From: Hormiphora californensis
Taxonomy: Eukaryota; Ctenophora; Tentaculata; Cydippida; Pleurobrachiidae
Direction of reading: 5' to 3'
Length of the DNA stretch: 64,000 bases
Assembly: GCA_020137815.1 (NCBI GenBank)
Contig: CM035354.1
Coordinates: forward strand, 4,730,796-4,794,795
The translations under genes and the position numbers were made by a program. Below, piece after piece: positions 1-27,842 of the stretch (positions are counted from its first letter, which is position 1; the number at the start of each line of letters is the position of its first letter). The notes under the pieces were generated by a model, which saw only the letters and a list, made by a program, of their open reading frames with translations, was not told where the DNA came from and did no database searches.

Positions 1-1498
1 ATAACGCGATAGGCTAACAAACGTTCATAGTTTATGAAACCCGATAGTAATTACACACAAATAAGAGACACAACACAAGGGGTAACACACAAGGACTACT
101 GGCAAATAGTCAACAGACACTCTCAAAATGTGTGTAGACTTAGTGTCTACTGTTCCTAACATGTTTGAGAAAGAGAGAGAAAGATTAGGGGCAAAACACA
201 CAGTGAGAGATATTGAACAGTAAAAGAGAGAATGAGAGAGAGAAACGAATGGAATGCGACTATTTTGCCTCTTGATGAGAGAGATAACATTGAAAAGTGT
301 TGCAGATGTGTTCCCCTCTCTGTTATTGACAGAACTGTGTGTTTACACACATTTTCATTACTTGGAAATTTACACGCATGTTATGGAAATGAAGAGAAAC
401 GCGTGAAAATGGGCACTGGTCTGATAAAGAGCGAGCAGGGTGTTAAATCCCCCATCTCGCAGTTAACGTGTGCGCGTAAAATGTTCAAACGACTGATAAA
501 TAAACTATCGGGTTTCATATTACTATATGACTTACTTCATTCAATGCTTAGTACTACTGTAGCTACGGTCTACTCGTTTCCAGTCTCTCTTCCGCTTACT
601 ATCTATCCATCTATCTATCTTCCTAGTCCGCTTTCTCTATTTATCTCGGTCCCTCTTCCTCGAGCTCTCTCTATATCTCTCTATATCTCTTTATATCTCG
701 GATACTCTCTCCCGTCACTCTCTTTTGATTATGTATAGCATCAGATCATGCGTGTACAAGATCTTAGCGTCTCCTAGAATCTCTCTACTTCCTTCTTGCT
801 GCTCTCTCTCTCTTCTACTTCTCTCCCCTTTTCCCTTCCACTGGCTTCTAGTCAGTCTGTCTAGTCAGTTTTCATCAAAACTCTGTCTAGTCACGAACAC
901 TACCGTAAAACTCTGGTATGGACGCTGGACTACTGGTACAAAAAGTCATATATTCCTCATTTTATTCCTCTCTCCCCACCTATCTATCTCTCTCTCTCTC
1001 TCCCTATAACTTTGTCATTGTCTCTCTCCCTATAACTTTGTCATTGTCTCTATATGATCTCCCTCTAGATCCTCCTCCTCCTGACTTCCTGCTTGCCTGA
1101 AACAATACTAGTATTCTCTTATTGCAACACTCGATATTCTACACTCAACAGCAACTCTATTCGTGGATCTTCTTCAAGCTAGATGATAGAAAGGTCAAAG
1201 AAGAGGGAGTAGGAGAGAGGGAGTAGGAGAGAGGGAGAGAGAGAGAGAGAGGGAGAGAGAGAAGAGAAAGAGATGAGAGGCGCTATTACGAGATTGGAAA
1301 ATGGAGAGTTAAGATCCTAATAATATGCCAATACAGAACCCACGCACCAGCTGCAAACTTGGTTGTTGAAGTTTTCCCGGCCCGTGTCACACATTTCCCT
1401 GTGGTTGAAGTTTCGTTTTCAAATTACCAGCTGTACCCCCTGTAGATGCACATATTGTGTCTGTGCAATTATATTGTGTTCTTGTGTACAAAGTAATA
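1..1498. other. gene-free, pyrimidine-rich stretch
   Basis: No convincing exon is seen on either strand. The stretch is dominated by degenerate CT-rich tracts (about 580-1080) and a GA-rich tract (1200-1275). Short open frames here consist of low-complexity Ser/Leu or Arg/Glu runs and look like translation of microsatellite. Confidence 0.6.
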
Positions 1499-1561
1499 CA
1501 AGTTTTTAATTTTTTACTAATAGTTTCATGCTTTCGCAATCGTCAGAAAAAAGAAAACTTG
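1499..1561 (-). ncRNA. hammerhead-ribozyme-like fold at the 3' end of a Penelope-like element
   Basis: Read on the minus strand, the 63 nt contain the hammerhead core in order: CTGACGA (the CUGANGA box), a mini-stem II TGC-GAAA-GCA closed by a U-U mismatch, then GAAAC, a 3-bp stem III (ACT-ATT-AGT) and a GTA cleavage triplet. Stem I is formed by the flanks: CAAGTTTT at the 5' side pairs with AAAACTTG at the 3' side, then a T-run pairs with an A-run. Predicted cleavage lies between positions 1515 and 1514. Penelope-like elements are known to carry short-stem-III hammerhead motifs, and this one sits just 3' of the element's coding remains on the same strand. Activity is not shown; the weak stem II base is the main doubt. 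Confidence 0.7.
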
Positions 1562-2866
1562 CAAATTTTAAAACGTTCAACTTCCTCTTCGACTCCTTCA
1601 TCAAACCGTTTGTTGAAGTGATGCCAGGTGTCCTCTCCGGTGGGGACATTTGTTAAGAAGCTCCCATTTCTTGTTAATTAGTCCTTTCCTCGTTAATATT
1701 GCGAACTTTTCGGCCAGGCATAGAGAGCAGGTGATGTTGCCCTGGGCGGTATGGTGGAGCTTTGGCGATGATCTGCCATGTTATGTCATACGTTATCTGT
1801 CTGTCATGGAGGCTCCAAACTAGTTTGGAGAGTTCTGTCGCTGTCCTGTGTTTGTCGTGTCTTATTGTCGCCATGTGGCCATTGAACCTGGTTTTGAATG
1901 ACCCACCCGTCATTCCACATATTTTCTGTTCTACCCCGTTGCTGTGTTTGATTAGTGCTTCGTAGACTACACCGGATTTCAGGCATGTGTTTCCCACAGG
2001 ACAGTTTTCTGGAATTCTGCAGTTACACTGGCGTTCACTCTGTTTTTCCTCATCCTCCGCTTTCTTGAGTATCGCTTTGTTGTGAGACTTCACTATCCCG
2101 TCCATGTTTATCATACATGAGTACGAAAGTTTTATTGTTTTTCTTGTTAAACAATGCGTTGAATGGATGTTGTGGTGGGAAGTGCAGTCTGACCAATTCA
2201 AAGAATCGTTCTCCGATGTTAGTGGCGACGTTCTTGCTGAAGGGTGGATTATACCAGATGATTTTTCTTTGCCTTTTCCTGTTTTTGGGTTTTCCAGTTC
2301 TTCCTCTTTGTTCGTACATTAACTCCTTGCTGTATCCTGCTGTTTTCAAGGCTGCCTGGTATTCCTCTTTGGCTCCTTCGAATTCCTCCTCGGTACTGGA
2401 TATGCAGCTAAGGCGTTTTTGTATCGATGCTGGAATGTTTTTTAGTATCGATGATGGGTGGTTGGAAGCACGTTTCACGTAGGCGATGTTGCTGTTGGGT
2501 TTTTTGTACGGTTTGTAGCTTCCGTTTATCGCTGATAGTGTTACATCCAGTATGTTGACTATCTTTCCTGTTTGTTCCACTGTTATCTTTAATTGATTGT
2601 TTTTGAAGATCTTGTGGAGCGCTTTTGTTATTTTGGTTATCTCGGGACCGTTGCTGTTTTCTACGTAGATTAGGCCGTCGTCGCGGTACAGTCCACAGTT
2701 GCTTCCCTTGTGATTCATTTCCAGGTACTGTTGCACCTGCCCTAGTAGGAAGAGTCCTGTTAGATCCGCTGCTTCTGCCCCGTCCAACGCTCCCATGGTG
2801 ATGTCGAAATCGCTGTTCTTTTTCCTCCAAACTTTTCCATTGCTGAATAGCACGCTTTTCCTGCAT
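1499..2866 (-). mobile_element. 5'-truncated Penelope-like retroelement with RT and GIY-YIG remains
   Basis: The frame 2853-2050 holds the C-terminal half of a reverse transcriptase. A motif-B-like DITMGALDGAE leads into the catalytic YRDDGL of motif C, then ILDVTL and a SNHPSSILKNIP segment. The frame 2201-1674 holds a Cys-rich linker (CNCRIPENCPVGNTC) and a GIY-YIG-type endonuclease region (VVYEA, GMTGGSFKTRF, TELSKLVW). This RT plus GIY-YIG order is diagnostic for Penelope-like elements. The two frames belong to one protein and are separated by a one-base frame break in an A-rich run near 2130-2160. RT motifs before motif B are missing upstream of about 2866, so the copy is truncated and dead as an autonomous element. 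Confidence 0.85.
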
Positions 2867-4660
2867 GATTTGATGGTCTCAGTCTGTTCCGCACATGTTT
2901 AGTCAATTATAGGAGCACCGTTAGAACCGCCCTTCTGCGGTTTATGTTTATCAGCTGTTATAGCGATCGGAGAGGAATGGAGAGAGAATATTGAGGAGAA
3001 AATAGAGATAAAAATAAAAATAATCGGGCTTGCATTTGAAAGACGCATACGCGAACTACAACTTATTGACACGGTTTTTTATCGGCACTTTCACACCGGT
3101 ATAGTTAGACGTTTTAAATAAAAACTCTCTCCTTCTCTTTCCCACTATCTATATCTCTCTTATATCTCTCTATCTCTCCCGTTTAGTAAAGCCGGTTCAC
3201 AGCCTGTTTAAAGTGCACTAAGTATAGCTGGATGCTAATGGGGAATGCATGGCTTCATCCCTAGAGCCGGGTCTAGACTAACTTTTCACACTTATCGTAG
3301 CGCTATGAACTTGTTGAGTAACAACTTTAAACAGTTTGACACTTAGTTTGCCTAGTTATGATTCTCCGTAAGAGTTCCGTTAGATCTATACTACGAAGTT
3401 TGCAGTTTGTTCCCTATAGCCCACTAATCCTTCTTCCATTCAGTATGACACTACGAGAAACGTGATATCCAGTGCATGACAGGAAAGAAAGAAGGAAACA
3501 GCGTTGAAAGCCTTTTGTCTGATCTTAAAACAACCATTCGACTAGGTAAGTCATGTGACACCAGCGGTGCTGACCCCCCCCCCCCCCGGTGCTGGTATCA
3601 CTAAGTGGTTGGGGGGTCTCGTGCAGCTGGGATCCCTATGGAATAACTAGTTGCTCTTATCGAGGTCCAGCAGCTAGGTCCCTGCAGTTTGCAAATGGAC
3701 AGGAAAAACTTTGTAGAGTCAGAGTAGTGGTGGAAGTCTTCAGACCTCTACCCTTTACAAAACATGATAGATCCTGATGTTATCGTGACTCTGAGAGAGA
3801 TAATTGCTTAAAAATTGTAGAAATTTATCCCACAAGTATAGATAATGTGGCATTTGGTATATATCATGGTCATTATATGCGGTTTTTATCTTGTGCGGCA
3901 TATGCTCTTTCTCAAACTATTCATAATTTTGAAACTTTGTAGCTATGAGAAAAAGTGGAGTGGAGGCCTGTTGACAGGTGCAAGGATGTGTGAAAATAAA
4001 ATTTTGCAGTCAACTTCTTGCTGACACATAGTTTATTACGTAGTGTGTGTGTTATTATAGTTCCGTTAATGAGGTCCAGTAATTGCAAAGAATTCCACCC
4101 TCGTATCAGTTGTGTACCACACCAACTATTTTACCAACTACACAATTGACGTGGTATAGGTACCTAATACGTAGCAGCAGCCTGGTAAATTGACCAGAGT
4201 CGGTGGTCGAATTACAGTAATTACTAGTACCTAATACCTATCTATCTGCCTGGACAGATATATAATACATTGTTATGTCACCATCACGCACAGTACTTAA
4301 TTCGTTGTAAACTAGCCAGTATATATCATATCTCTATGTATGCTTGTAGATCTAGCTATTCATTCTGTAGAAGGCCACCATCGCCATCAGCTAGGCCTGA
4401 CCTATCGTGTTTTTATTTCTCTTCAATCAGAGATTAGACAATTCTGAGATTACAAACAATATCATCACGTGGGGAGGGGGAGGGGGCAGAAATTCATCTT
4501 TTCAAAGATGATAGAGTTGAGAGATGTAGAGTAGCTTTTTTGTCGTTCTACTTTTCTATACGGGTCTCCCTTATATCTATCTAGCTTTATCTCTCTCTCC
4601 CTCCCCCACTCTCTATCTTTCGCTTCTCTATTATATCTTCCACTTCTCTATATCTTTTGC

Positions 4661-4715
<55 letters not shown>

Positions 4716-5374
4716 CCTCTCTCTGCTGGGGGTAACTCATTCATCACCATCACCATCTATACAGTGTTATACTTCCACCACTCTGCCATTTGAATGTTCA
4801 GAAACTTCAAGCTATGTACTTGATATGCATAAGAATGGTTGTGCTCTAGCTCCCCATCCTTCTATCATTTCATGATTCGTCCTGCTGTAATCTGTAATGA
4901 CCACTAGCCATTCATTGAAGAATGAAGACTCACTTTGGACATGACCATTCTGTGGAATCCCTTCTTTCTAACCACCTTGATGTTCTTCAATATGTGTGTT
5001 TCTCAGCCCTAGTACATGATGTCAATTATATTTTGTATCTGCTGATGTTCATATTCTCTTTTAGGCCACGCGAGATAGTCTGAACAAGGTCTTTCACCCA
5101 GGGCAGCTCACAGCTGGGTGGGGTGATCGTCTTAGGTCAACTAACTGATGCCTCCCAATTTAGCCCAATCAACATGATGTGCTGTCAATCATTGACTCAA
5201 TATGACATGTGCATTTTACCCAGCTGACATCATATGATCTTGTTGGGGTGGGTGGGAAACAATGTCAACTGTCAGATCTCTCTCTCTCTCTATTTCTTGA
5301 TCCCAAATTTTCCCAACAGCTGCTCTCATTTTAGGATCATGTCATTGGCGCTTCCTTCTCTCTCTCTCTCACTC

Positions 5375-5445
<71 letters not shown>

Positions 5446-5553
5446 ATCTTCTCCTCACACATTTCGTAATCACAAACACACAATAATTTGTGCAGTAGTT
5501 GCTCAGGAAAAGGCAATAAGAGCGTCTCTTCTCGTTTTCAGCTATTTCTTACT

Positions 5554-5638
<85 letters not shown>

Positions 5639-5890
5639 ATCTCTCTCTCTCCTTCTCTCTGTAGTAGGCTGTAGCCTCACATTCATTATGTGCCTCAAAT
5701 TCCTGTTTTCTCTTCATTCCTAATTTTCCTACTTTTGCGCCGCTTAGCTTGTGTCGAGCCATATAGTTTCCTTTGAACTTGTGAACTTATGTTAGTTATC
5801 CTAGCAGCTCTCTCCTGACCTTTTGGGATTCTCCAGACTCTATCGTTACTCAATTCGATAATATCTGTACTATTAGGAAGTGTGTTGAGA
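2867..5890. other. gene-free interval with microsatellites
   Basis: No exon could be supported. It holds a C homopolymer (about 3574-3587) and (TC)n tracts at about 4663-4713, 5364-5440 and 5555-5660. A candidate acceptor followed by a short open stretch occurs near 5064, but no phase-compatible donor was found. Confidence 0.5.
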
Positions 5891-13854
<7,964 letters not shown>

Positions 13855-14554
13855 TTGCTTGTTTTTTTGTTGTGTGTATTATTGAGTGTACACGTGGGTA
13901 TGTGTGTGTGCACAATTTGCACGTGCTAAAATACATTTCCACGTGATAAACGCGTGTACACTTTTCCACGTGCAGGGTATCAATTGTGTGTGAGACATGA
14001 GTAAAAGTGCTAATTTTGTAACAGAAGTACTGTCATTTTGTTGTTGTGAGTGTGTGGTATCAAAGAGAGAAAGAGCAAGAGTGAAATGATGAAGCGTGTT
14101 CATATGTTTCGTTACTATCAAAATGACCATTTTATTCGTTTATTTAATCCCAGATTTATACCCGTGCTAGCACTCCATCTTCCTTTATGACGATAGACAA
14201 TCTGTCTCCCCTTTCTCTGATTATCTCTCCCCCTCTAAAAAATGCTAGCACGAGTCTCAACCAAACAAAAATGCCTAAACATATTTTCATCACTGTACCC
14301 TCTCACAATCAGCTATGGTTAAAAAGCCACAAGTATTCATGCTCCAATACATGCCCCAGCAAGCACGGTCCATGCTGTCCAGTCATGAATCCTGAGTAAA
14401 TCCCGAGGAGTGAATCATGAGGAGTGATTCTCAAGGTGTTGTCATGGTGATACCTGGATAAGTGGATAACTGATAACAGGTAATTTCTATTTCTAGATAT
14501 GCATTTTATATCTAGAATTGACAGTGCAATATATGAAAATGATATACGTGTCTA
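13855..14554. other. intergenic, no gene seen
   Basis: 3' flank of the long gene. It contains several ACGTG/CACGTG words (13880-13975), alternating TG-rich sequence and nothing that reads as an exon on either strand. Confidence 0.6.
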
Positions 14555-16603
<2,049 letters not shown>

Positions 16604-17202
16604 ACGGAGACATGTGTTGGAACACAGAGAAGAAGAATGGGGATGACTGATATCAGTAATGGTTGACTGACAGACGACAGTGCTTTGATTCAAAGTTGGA
16701 AGATTGGACTTTGTCGCCCGGAGGATTTCGGGTGCTTAGAACTAAACTAAACCACATAGAGTGTGAACTAATTTGGAGTTGGGATTGAGTTGAGTGTTTA
16801 TGAAGGTCGTGATTTACCTTCTTAGAGGTTTTATAGTGGGGTTTAATCAGTTGGAGCCGCTAATTTCGATTTAAATTGTACCTGATCATATTTTTTGTTC
16901 CTTTTTCTAACCACAGATTCATAGATTTACTACCATACCCTCCTTCCTTACCCCTCTCCCTTCTCGTATATATAATTGTTACCTCCCAATTAGCTTTAAT
17001 CAACTCATGGATCCACAGATAACATGTTCTCCAAACAAGACACGGCCCTACAAGCATCATTATGACGTCATGGGGTCCAGTGTTGAATCGTGAGGTAGTG
17101 TGTTACTATGGAGACACGCCTGCATTGGTATACATATGATCCAGGCTGGATATGAAGGTATGTCAATGTGTATAAATTCTTATTTCTAGAATTGTTGATC
17201 TA
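16604..17202. other. 3' flank of beta-tubulin 1 and intergenic spacer
   Basis: No exon is seen. The sequence is AT-rich and unremarkable between the two tubulin genes. Confidence 0.6.
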
Positions 17203-17412
17203 GTATAATTGACAGTGCAACAATATGCTGCCACCGGCTACCCCGTCTACTAAATCATCAAAAATAGATGAATTGATCAGTGCTGGTCACGTGATTCACC
17301 ACGAGAGATACATATAAAATACACCCTCCCCCTATACACAGAGAGAAAGGAAGACTTTTAGAGAGATTTCTCTTTGAATATACCGTGAGTTTGTTTGATA
17401 TAGTGCTGCGAT
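17203..17412 (+). promoter_or_regulatory. promoter region of beta-tubulin 2 with TATA-like box
   Basis: Contains GACAGTGCAA (17210-17219), the AAAATAGATGAATTGATC block, GTCACGTGATT, then CATATAAAATAC (17310-17321), a TATA-like sequence about 90 bp before the ATG. The order of shared words matches the first gene's upstream region, whereas the TATA-like box is clearer here. Confidence 0.6.
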
Positions 17413-22270
<4,858 letters not shown>

Positions 22271-22950
22271 ACAGACAGACAAAAACGATGGAAATGACAG
22301 ATAGTGACCGACAGACAGACATAAGAGGCCTGACTGACTGACATGACTGTCGACTGACTGACAAACAGTCGAACCCACTTTTTTCGCTTGAAAACACATA
22401 ATCTTGGCTAAATTTAATAGCATAAATTCTTCATTGCGATATAATGAGATTTTGGTGGATCATTACCAATTAGAATATTCTTTGGTTTAGGTGCAGGGCA
22501 CGAATTTGAACAAAATGTTTTATTTCCTAACAAATTTGTTGAATTTAGATTTTTATTGAATGACCAACTGAACACACCTGTCACAACATCATCGACCTAT
22601 AATTCCTGTATCACTAATCTATATATAGAACAAGACAGGTCTGAAAATTAGGATTCCTCCTTGTACCGTTATAATTTAAAATTCTAGAATTAAATTTAAT
22701 TCATGATGATGGTATGTGGACCCAATAATAACATTTCAAAGTAACCAGGGTGCTCCCTTTAGGTCTCAGAATTATCGGTGCGGCGACGCTCGTCTGGCAT
22801 GATCATCTTATCTGTTTTCTCCTTTCCACTGACTGCCTATCTACTCAACTCTCTCTTTCTGATTCTAGGTGGTGCTCCATGGATCTCTCTCTCTTTCTCT
22901 TTCTCTCTCTCTCTCTCTCTATCTCTCTCTCCCCCCTCTCTCTCTTTTTT

Positions 22951-23020
<70 letters not shown>

Positions 23021-24138
23021 TCTCTCCCTTCTCCCTCCCTCCCTGAACCATAACGAGATTGTGCGTCTTCGGATCATCTGTTTTGTCACATCATTATACC
23101 CAGGTCCCCCTTATCAACAGCCCCCTCTCATTAAAAACCATTAAGATTGCTCCGTGCCTGGCGACGATCCCGGCCTGTCACCAGGGTAGTTGAAATCTCA
23201 AATTCCATCTGTCTGGCTGCCCTCCCCCACCCTGTTTTCAACAATTTCTACTGTCTCATGTTTTATCACACACTGAACGTTCCAGTGCGGTACTTCAGCT
23301 TAATTTCTTTTGATTTTCATACTATATGACTGTAATTTCTCGCCCGGTTCGGAGAGGGCAGTCTTTTGGGAGACAGTCTTTTGATTTGCTAACTTTTATA
23401 TCTTGTGCTCCAAGCACAGTTGATTGATTTTTATTGGTGCTTCCTTGTGAATGATTTCTCAATCGTAAGCCTTTTTCTAAGATTTCGTTTGATTCTGCGA
23501 ATATATAAAACTGCTTGAGATAGTACTTACCAAAATCTCTCTCTCCCTTTCTTTCGCTCCCCCCCCCTCTCTCCCCCTCTCTCTCTCTGATCTCTCTCTC
23601 TCACACCCTCTTGCCCCGTTTTGATAATAATTGCTGAATCACACTGCATCTAACATGTCACATGAAGATGGAGAAGTGTCCTTGTGAGAACAGCTCTCCT
23701 AGAGAGAGGGGTGAGAGGTGGAATGAATTTATTCGCACTTGTTGAATTGTCAAGTTCAAACTGATGGGATAATAATTAAGTTGATAAAAGATAGCTTTTA
23801 TAGGGTAGGTTGGAGTACTGTAGTTGAAGGTAGTAACGACACAGCTCAGACCGAGCGAGAGAGGTACCAGGGAACCCTTTATTTAATTATTGTTAAATAA
23901 TAAATTCCGCAAAATAGTAAAACTCTTCTTCTTCTTGGCCGGCATCTTATTCTTACAGAGTAATTTTCTCAACACGATCAGATATGCATACTCACACACA
24001 TCTCTCTCCCTCTTTTTTCTTTGCACATTACCTCCGGGTACATGGCTAGGATTCGCACGTTTGCGGCTGTCCAATTACAGACCAATTAACCGATTTCACA
24101 AATTTACCAAGCTACTAGATTGTAGAGAGTGATGCAAT
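22271..24138. other. intergenic, no gene seen
   Basis: 3' flank of beta-tubulin 2 (degenerate GACTGACTGACA-type repeats, 22270-22370), then AT-rich spacer. A (TC)n block lies at about 22885-23035 and a second pyrimidine-rich patch at 23540-23600. No exon could be supported. Confidence 0.55.
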
Positions 24139-25803
24139 ATGATGCTACAACATTTTGTTCTCTCAGTCCCGACCAATTCTTGGATTCCTGCACCGCCTAC
24201 CCGATATACTGTTATCCTGTCAGTACTACTCCTCCTCTACACCCCATCCTACTCCATCACCACTATCACCCCGCGTGGCGTGGTGATCAGTGAGGGTGCT
24301 AATGTCACCCTAACCTGCTCCACCACCGACCTCACAACTCCACCTTCCTGGAACACTGACCATGGTGGCAGACTGGTACCAATGGGTCTGCAAATGGATC
24401 CCAAACCTCAGATAACCTCATTGCTGGTGCTGGAGAATGTAACGAGCGGTGATAGTGGGTGGTACAAGTGTGATACTGTGCGGGCACATGTGTTTGTTGA
24501 GGCCCCGGTAAGGGGTCTACAGATCAGGGTTCTGGATGTTACTAACACAGGGGGTAAGGTTGAATGCAGTTCCAGTAGCGGCTTCCCCGCACCCACTCTC
24601 TCCCTCACATCTGAGCACTCTTCAACTGTGGAGAGTGTGGCCTATACAAGGCACATGGAGGTTGTTAATGGTTCATGGTGGGTGGAAACCTCACTGCCCC
24701 TCCTCAACCTCACTTGTACCTCACAACAGGACCTGTACAGTGGGAGGATAGCAACCCGCACTACCTCACACCTCCTCCAACTACCCCGACCTCTCATCAT
24801 CACCCTACCTGAGGAACTATCAGCCCCGGCTGGAGAGGAAGGTGAGGGTAGTGTGCAGACTGAAGCGGACTATCCACTACCTCCAGTGCTAGTCCTGAAC
24901 CATAATAACACTGTACTAAACGCCAGTGCGGTACCCGTGCAGCCAGCAAACATAACGATATTACCATATTTGGAGGTGTCCGTGATGTTTCTGGCAAGTT
25001 CAGCCACTCAGGGGGTCTACACATGCTCAACTCCTGGGTCTCTTCACCGCTCTGTTGTGGTGACCGTTCTCCGTCCTGCTACATCTACTCTTATTCTACC
25101 AGATCTAGATCTCACAATAAAGAAGGAGGGGGAGATCAATATTAGGAGGGGGTTACATCCTTTAGTTAGGTGTTTAGGGGATGGTAACCCTCCCCCTGTC
25201 CAAGTATCCATCCTAGTTAACCGGACCCGAACCCTCAAATACACCTCCAGCCCACCGTGGAGAGTTAGCGGGTTTGTAGGGATGGAATACCCTACTGTGG
25301 TGGAGTGTCTGACACATCAGGGGTGTATGGAGGAGAACTGTACTAGTCGTGTCAGTGCTATCCTGACACCCTCCATTTCCAGCCCATCAGGGACAGCTTC
25401 TAGTACTGCCATGGGGCTCTTCCTCTCCTCTCTCATCACTACCTTCACCGTCCTGACATTTCTATTTGGTGTGTTTCTACTCTGTGCCCATTGTGCAATA
25501 TCCCGCTCTTCTGAACCTGGTTTAATTGTACCAGGAGGTTCCAAACCAACAGCAGCTAAAGAACAGATCCCATCTCCAACCCTGCTGCAGCGGTTTTCAG
25601 TTTCACTGAGTGGTAGTTGGGATGGTGGATTTGAGAGTGCCTTGTTTGAGGGCGGGCTGGGTGGAGGGGACCCCCAAGTGTGTAGTGAGTCACTGTGCTC
25701 TGGGTGCCATGACTTGAAGAAGAACTGTCCCGCAGACAAGACCAGTTCACCGGAGGGAACACTGGACTCCAGTCCTGTTAATGATTATGAATCAGTAGGG
25801 TGA
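24139..25803 (+). CDS. Ig-domain type I membrane protein, 554 aa, single exon
   Basis: An uninterrupted frame of 555 codons. A hydrophobic signal region lies at about residues 22-39 (VILSVLLLLYTPSYS). The first Ig-like domain spans about 41-121, with Cys60, Trp71 and the DSGWYKC motif ending at Cys111. Two further Ig-like segments follow, about 125-215 (Cys143 to Cys193) and 217-310 (GVYTC at 292-296). A membrane-proximal Cys-rich part (345-401) leads to a transmembrane helix at about 424-450 and a 100-residue cytoplasmic tail ending NDYESVG. At least eight N-glycosylation sequons sit in the extracellular part. It probably acts as a cell-surface adhesion or recognition receptor, but no ligand can be inferred. 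The absence of introns is unusual beside its neighbours. Confidence 0.78.
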   Translation: MMLQHFVLSVPTNSWIPAPPTRYTVILSVLLLLYTPSYSITTITPRGVVISEGANVTLTCSTTDLTTPPSWNTDHGGRLVPMGLQMDPKPQITSLLVLENVTSGDSGWYKCDTVRAHVFVEAPVRGLQIRVLDVTNTGGKVECSSSSGFPAPTLSLTSEHSSTVESVAYTRHMEVVNGSWWVETSLPLLNLTCTSQQDLYSGRIATRTTSHLLQLPRPLIITLPEELSAPAGEEGEGSVQTEADYPLPPVLVLNHNNTVLNASAVPVQPANITILPYLEVSVMFLASSATQGVYTCSTPGSLHRSVVVTVLRPATSTLILPDLDLTIKKEGEINIRRGLHPLVRCLGDGNPPPVQVSILVNRTRTLKYTSSPPWRVSGFVGMEYPTVVECLTHQGCMEENCTSRVSAILTPSISSPSGTASSTAMGLFLSSLITTFTVLTFLFGVFLLCAHCAISRSSEPGLIVPGGSKPTAAKEQIPSPTLLQRFSVSLSGSWDGGFESALFEGGLGGGDPQVCSESLCSGCHDLKKNCPADKTSSPEGTLDSSPVNDYESVG

Positions 25804-25970
25804 ATATTATCGGGGAGAGAGAGAGGAGGTCGTAACAAATCCTATGTGTGCAGCTCAGTAGCGGGTTGAGTCAATTCTCTCTTCTCTCGTCTCCCTTTGT
25901 TGCACTCCTCATCCCCAGCAGTAGACACTGCCAGCCGAGTGGAGGGGACCTGTAAACCCCCCTGCAGCAC

Positions 25971-26015
<45 letters not shown>

Positions 26016-26330
26016 CGATAGAGAGACGCATATGTTAAAGAGGATCGCTAAGAAATTACATTACTCGCAACTCGCTCCGGGGCAAATGAGGAATGCTCAT
26101 AATGATTGTCGATCTACCCCGGATATTATTTTATCGGCCTCCAATTGAGTACCGCAATCACCCGATAAATAGGGCGGAGAGATGGTATCGTAATCATCAG
26201 GAATTACCAGGAATTACCCCACCCAAGATGCCAGTAGTGGTGCACACTGTGCAGTAGTAGTAGTGCCCCACGCTACTCCAAATTGGCCACCATTAGGACT
26301 CCATTAGAGGGTACCAACCAGGCGATAGAA

Positions 26331-26413
<83 letters not shown>

Positions 26414-27807
26414 GAGTGAGAGAGAGAGAGAGAGAAATAGAGAGAGGGAGAGAGAGACAGAAAATAACAGTTGTGTGAATACGACGAAGCCACTTCCCGA
26501 GCTGCTCGGCGGTGCCGCGGTGCAAGTACTGTGATGGATTCTTGTGTGTGATGTTTTATGAGAGAGAGAGAGATCTGATGTTCTTGCGTATGTCACGATT
26601 TGGAATTCTTTTTGAATCTGTCTTCAGTGCACCCCCTAATATATGTGTTTCTGAATTAAACCCCTAGTGAGATTATACCCCTTCTCCCTCTCTCTCTCCC
26701 TCTCACTCACTCTCTCACTCACTCTCTCCCTCTCTCTCACCTATCTTCTAGCCCCGAAAAGATCTTCACATTGATAAATTCACCGGTTAACGATGGAAAA
26801 TCGCATTATTATGAGGGAGCTTTGCACATGATCTCCCCTTTGGACCCCGATATGAGAATTATCACTCTACCCCATCCTAGAGTCTCATCTCTCTCTCTCT
26901 CTCTCCCTTCTCTCTCTCTCTTTCTCTCTCTGACCCGGCTGGCTCTACTGGAATGCCCCGTTAAACACGCTGACACAATTAGGAAAACACTGTCTAGAGG
27001 GAATAATGGGGGGACTGAGTTGAACAATCGTCGCGGGGGACACGAGACACAGTAAATCTTCCCTACCCTGGTACCAACATGTGCTGCGCATTCCACTCAG
27101 ACTATAAACTCCAGGGCCCCCGAGTCATTCATATATTATTGATGACTCAGATTAGAAACCTTCCTCTCTCTCAATGTGAGAGAGAGATACCCCTCTCATG
27201 GATTCATATGTTGCAGATTATAGATTTTCCAATCTCTAGTGTCTGAATTGCTTCAGTTTCGTATTTGAAACATCTGTCTGGTATTTGGAACGCGGAACAT
27301 TATTATCTTCAATCTTAATTTGAGTTTATTTTGAATGACGCAACTGGCTCAGGGAACATTTAAAGGAGATCCGATTTTAGACTGATGCTTATCCTTGCAT
27401 TATACTAATTAGAGTTTCCAACTCTTCTGTTGTCATGTTGTTTCTTTCGGAATTCTTCTCGGATGCCCCGATACCAGGAGGAGCTAGGGAAGGGTTGGTA
27501 TAGTTGGGGATCTTGGCTAGTAGGTAGTTTGTGGACGGTGGATAGTTGGGGGAGGGAGGGTGGTTTGGGGAAGGTGGGTAATTGGGGTAGGGTAGAAACT
27601 GGATAGTTGGGAAAGGTGGGTTATTGGAGGAGGGAATTGGTAGTTGGAGGAGGGCGAGAACTGATAATTTCCCCACCAATCGCACTGGCTGTCATATTGA
27701 TGCTACTGGGACACGCCAGGGCAATCTTATCAATTAAAACCCCTCTTGTAAAGCAGTTGTCAACGTTTTTTGACACATTTTAACTGATAGATTAATAGGG
27801 AGGGATC

Positions 27808-27842
<35 letters not shown>

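Noticed and set aside
5064-5124. Candidate exon after TTCTCTTTTAG
   Set aside because: Good acceptor but no usable donor or phase partner.
5234-5674. 146-residue Leu/Ser open frame
   Set aside because: Entirely derived from two (TC)n microsatellites; no splice or start support.
26273-26596. Long Ser/Leu and Arg/Glu open frames
   Set aside because: Translation of a (GA)n tract.
27389-27685. Pro/Asn-rich minus-strand frame ending MTTEELETLISIMQG
   Set aside because: Mostly low-complexity repeat and lacking a start or upstream exons; mentioned only as a weak possibility.
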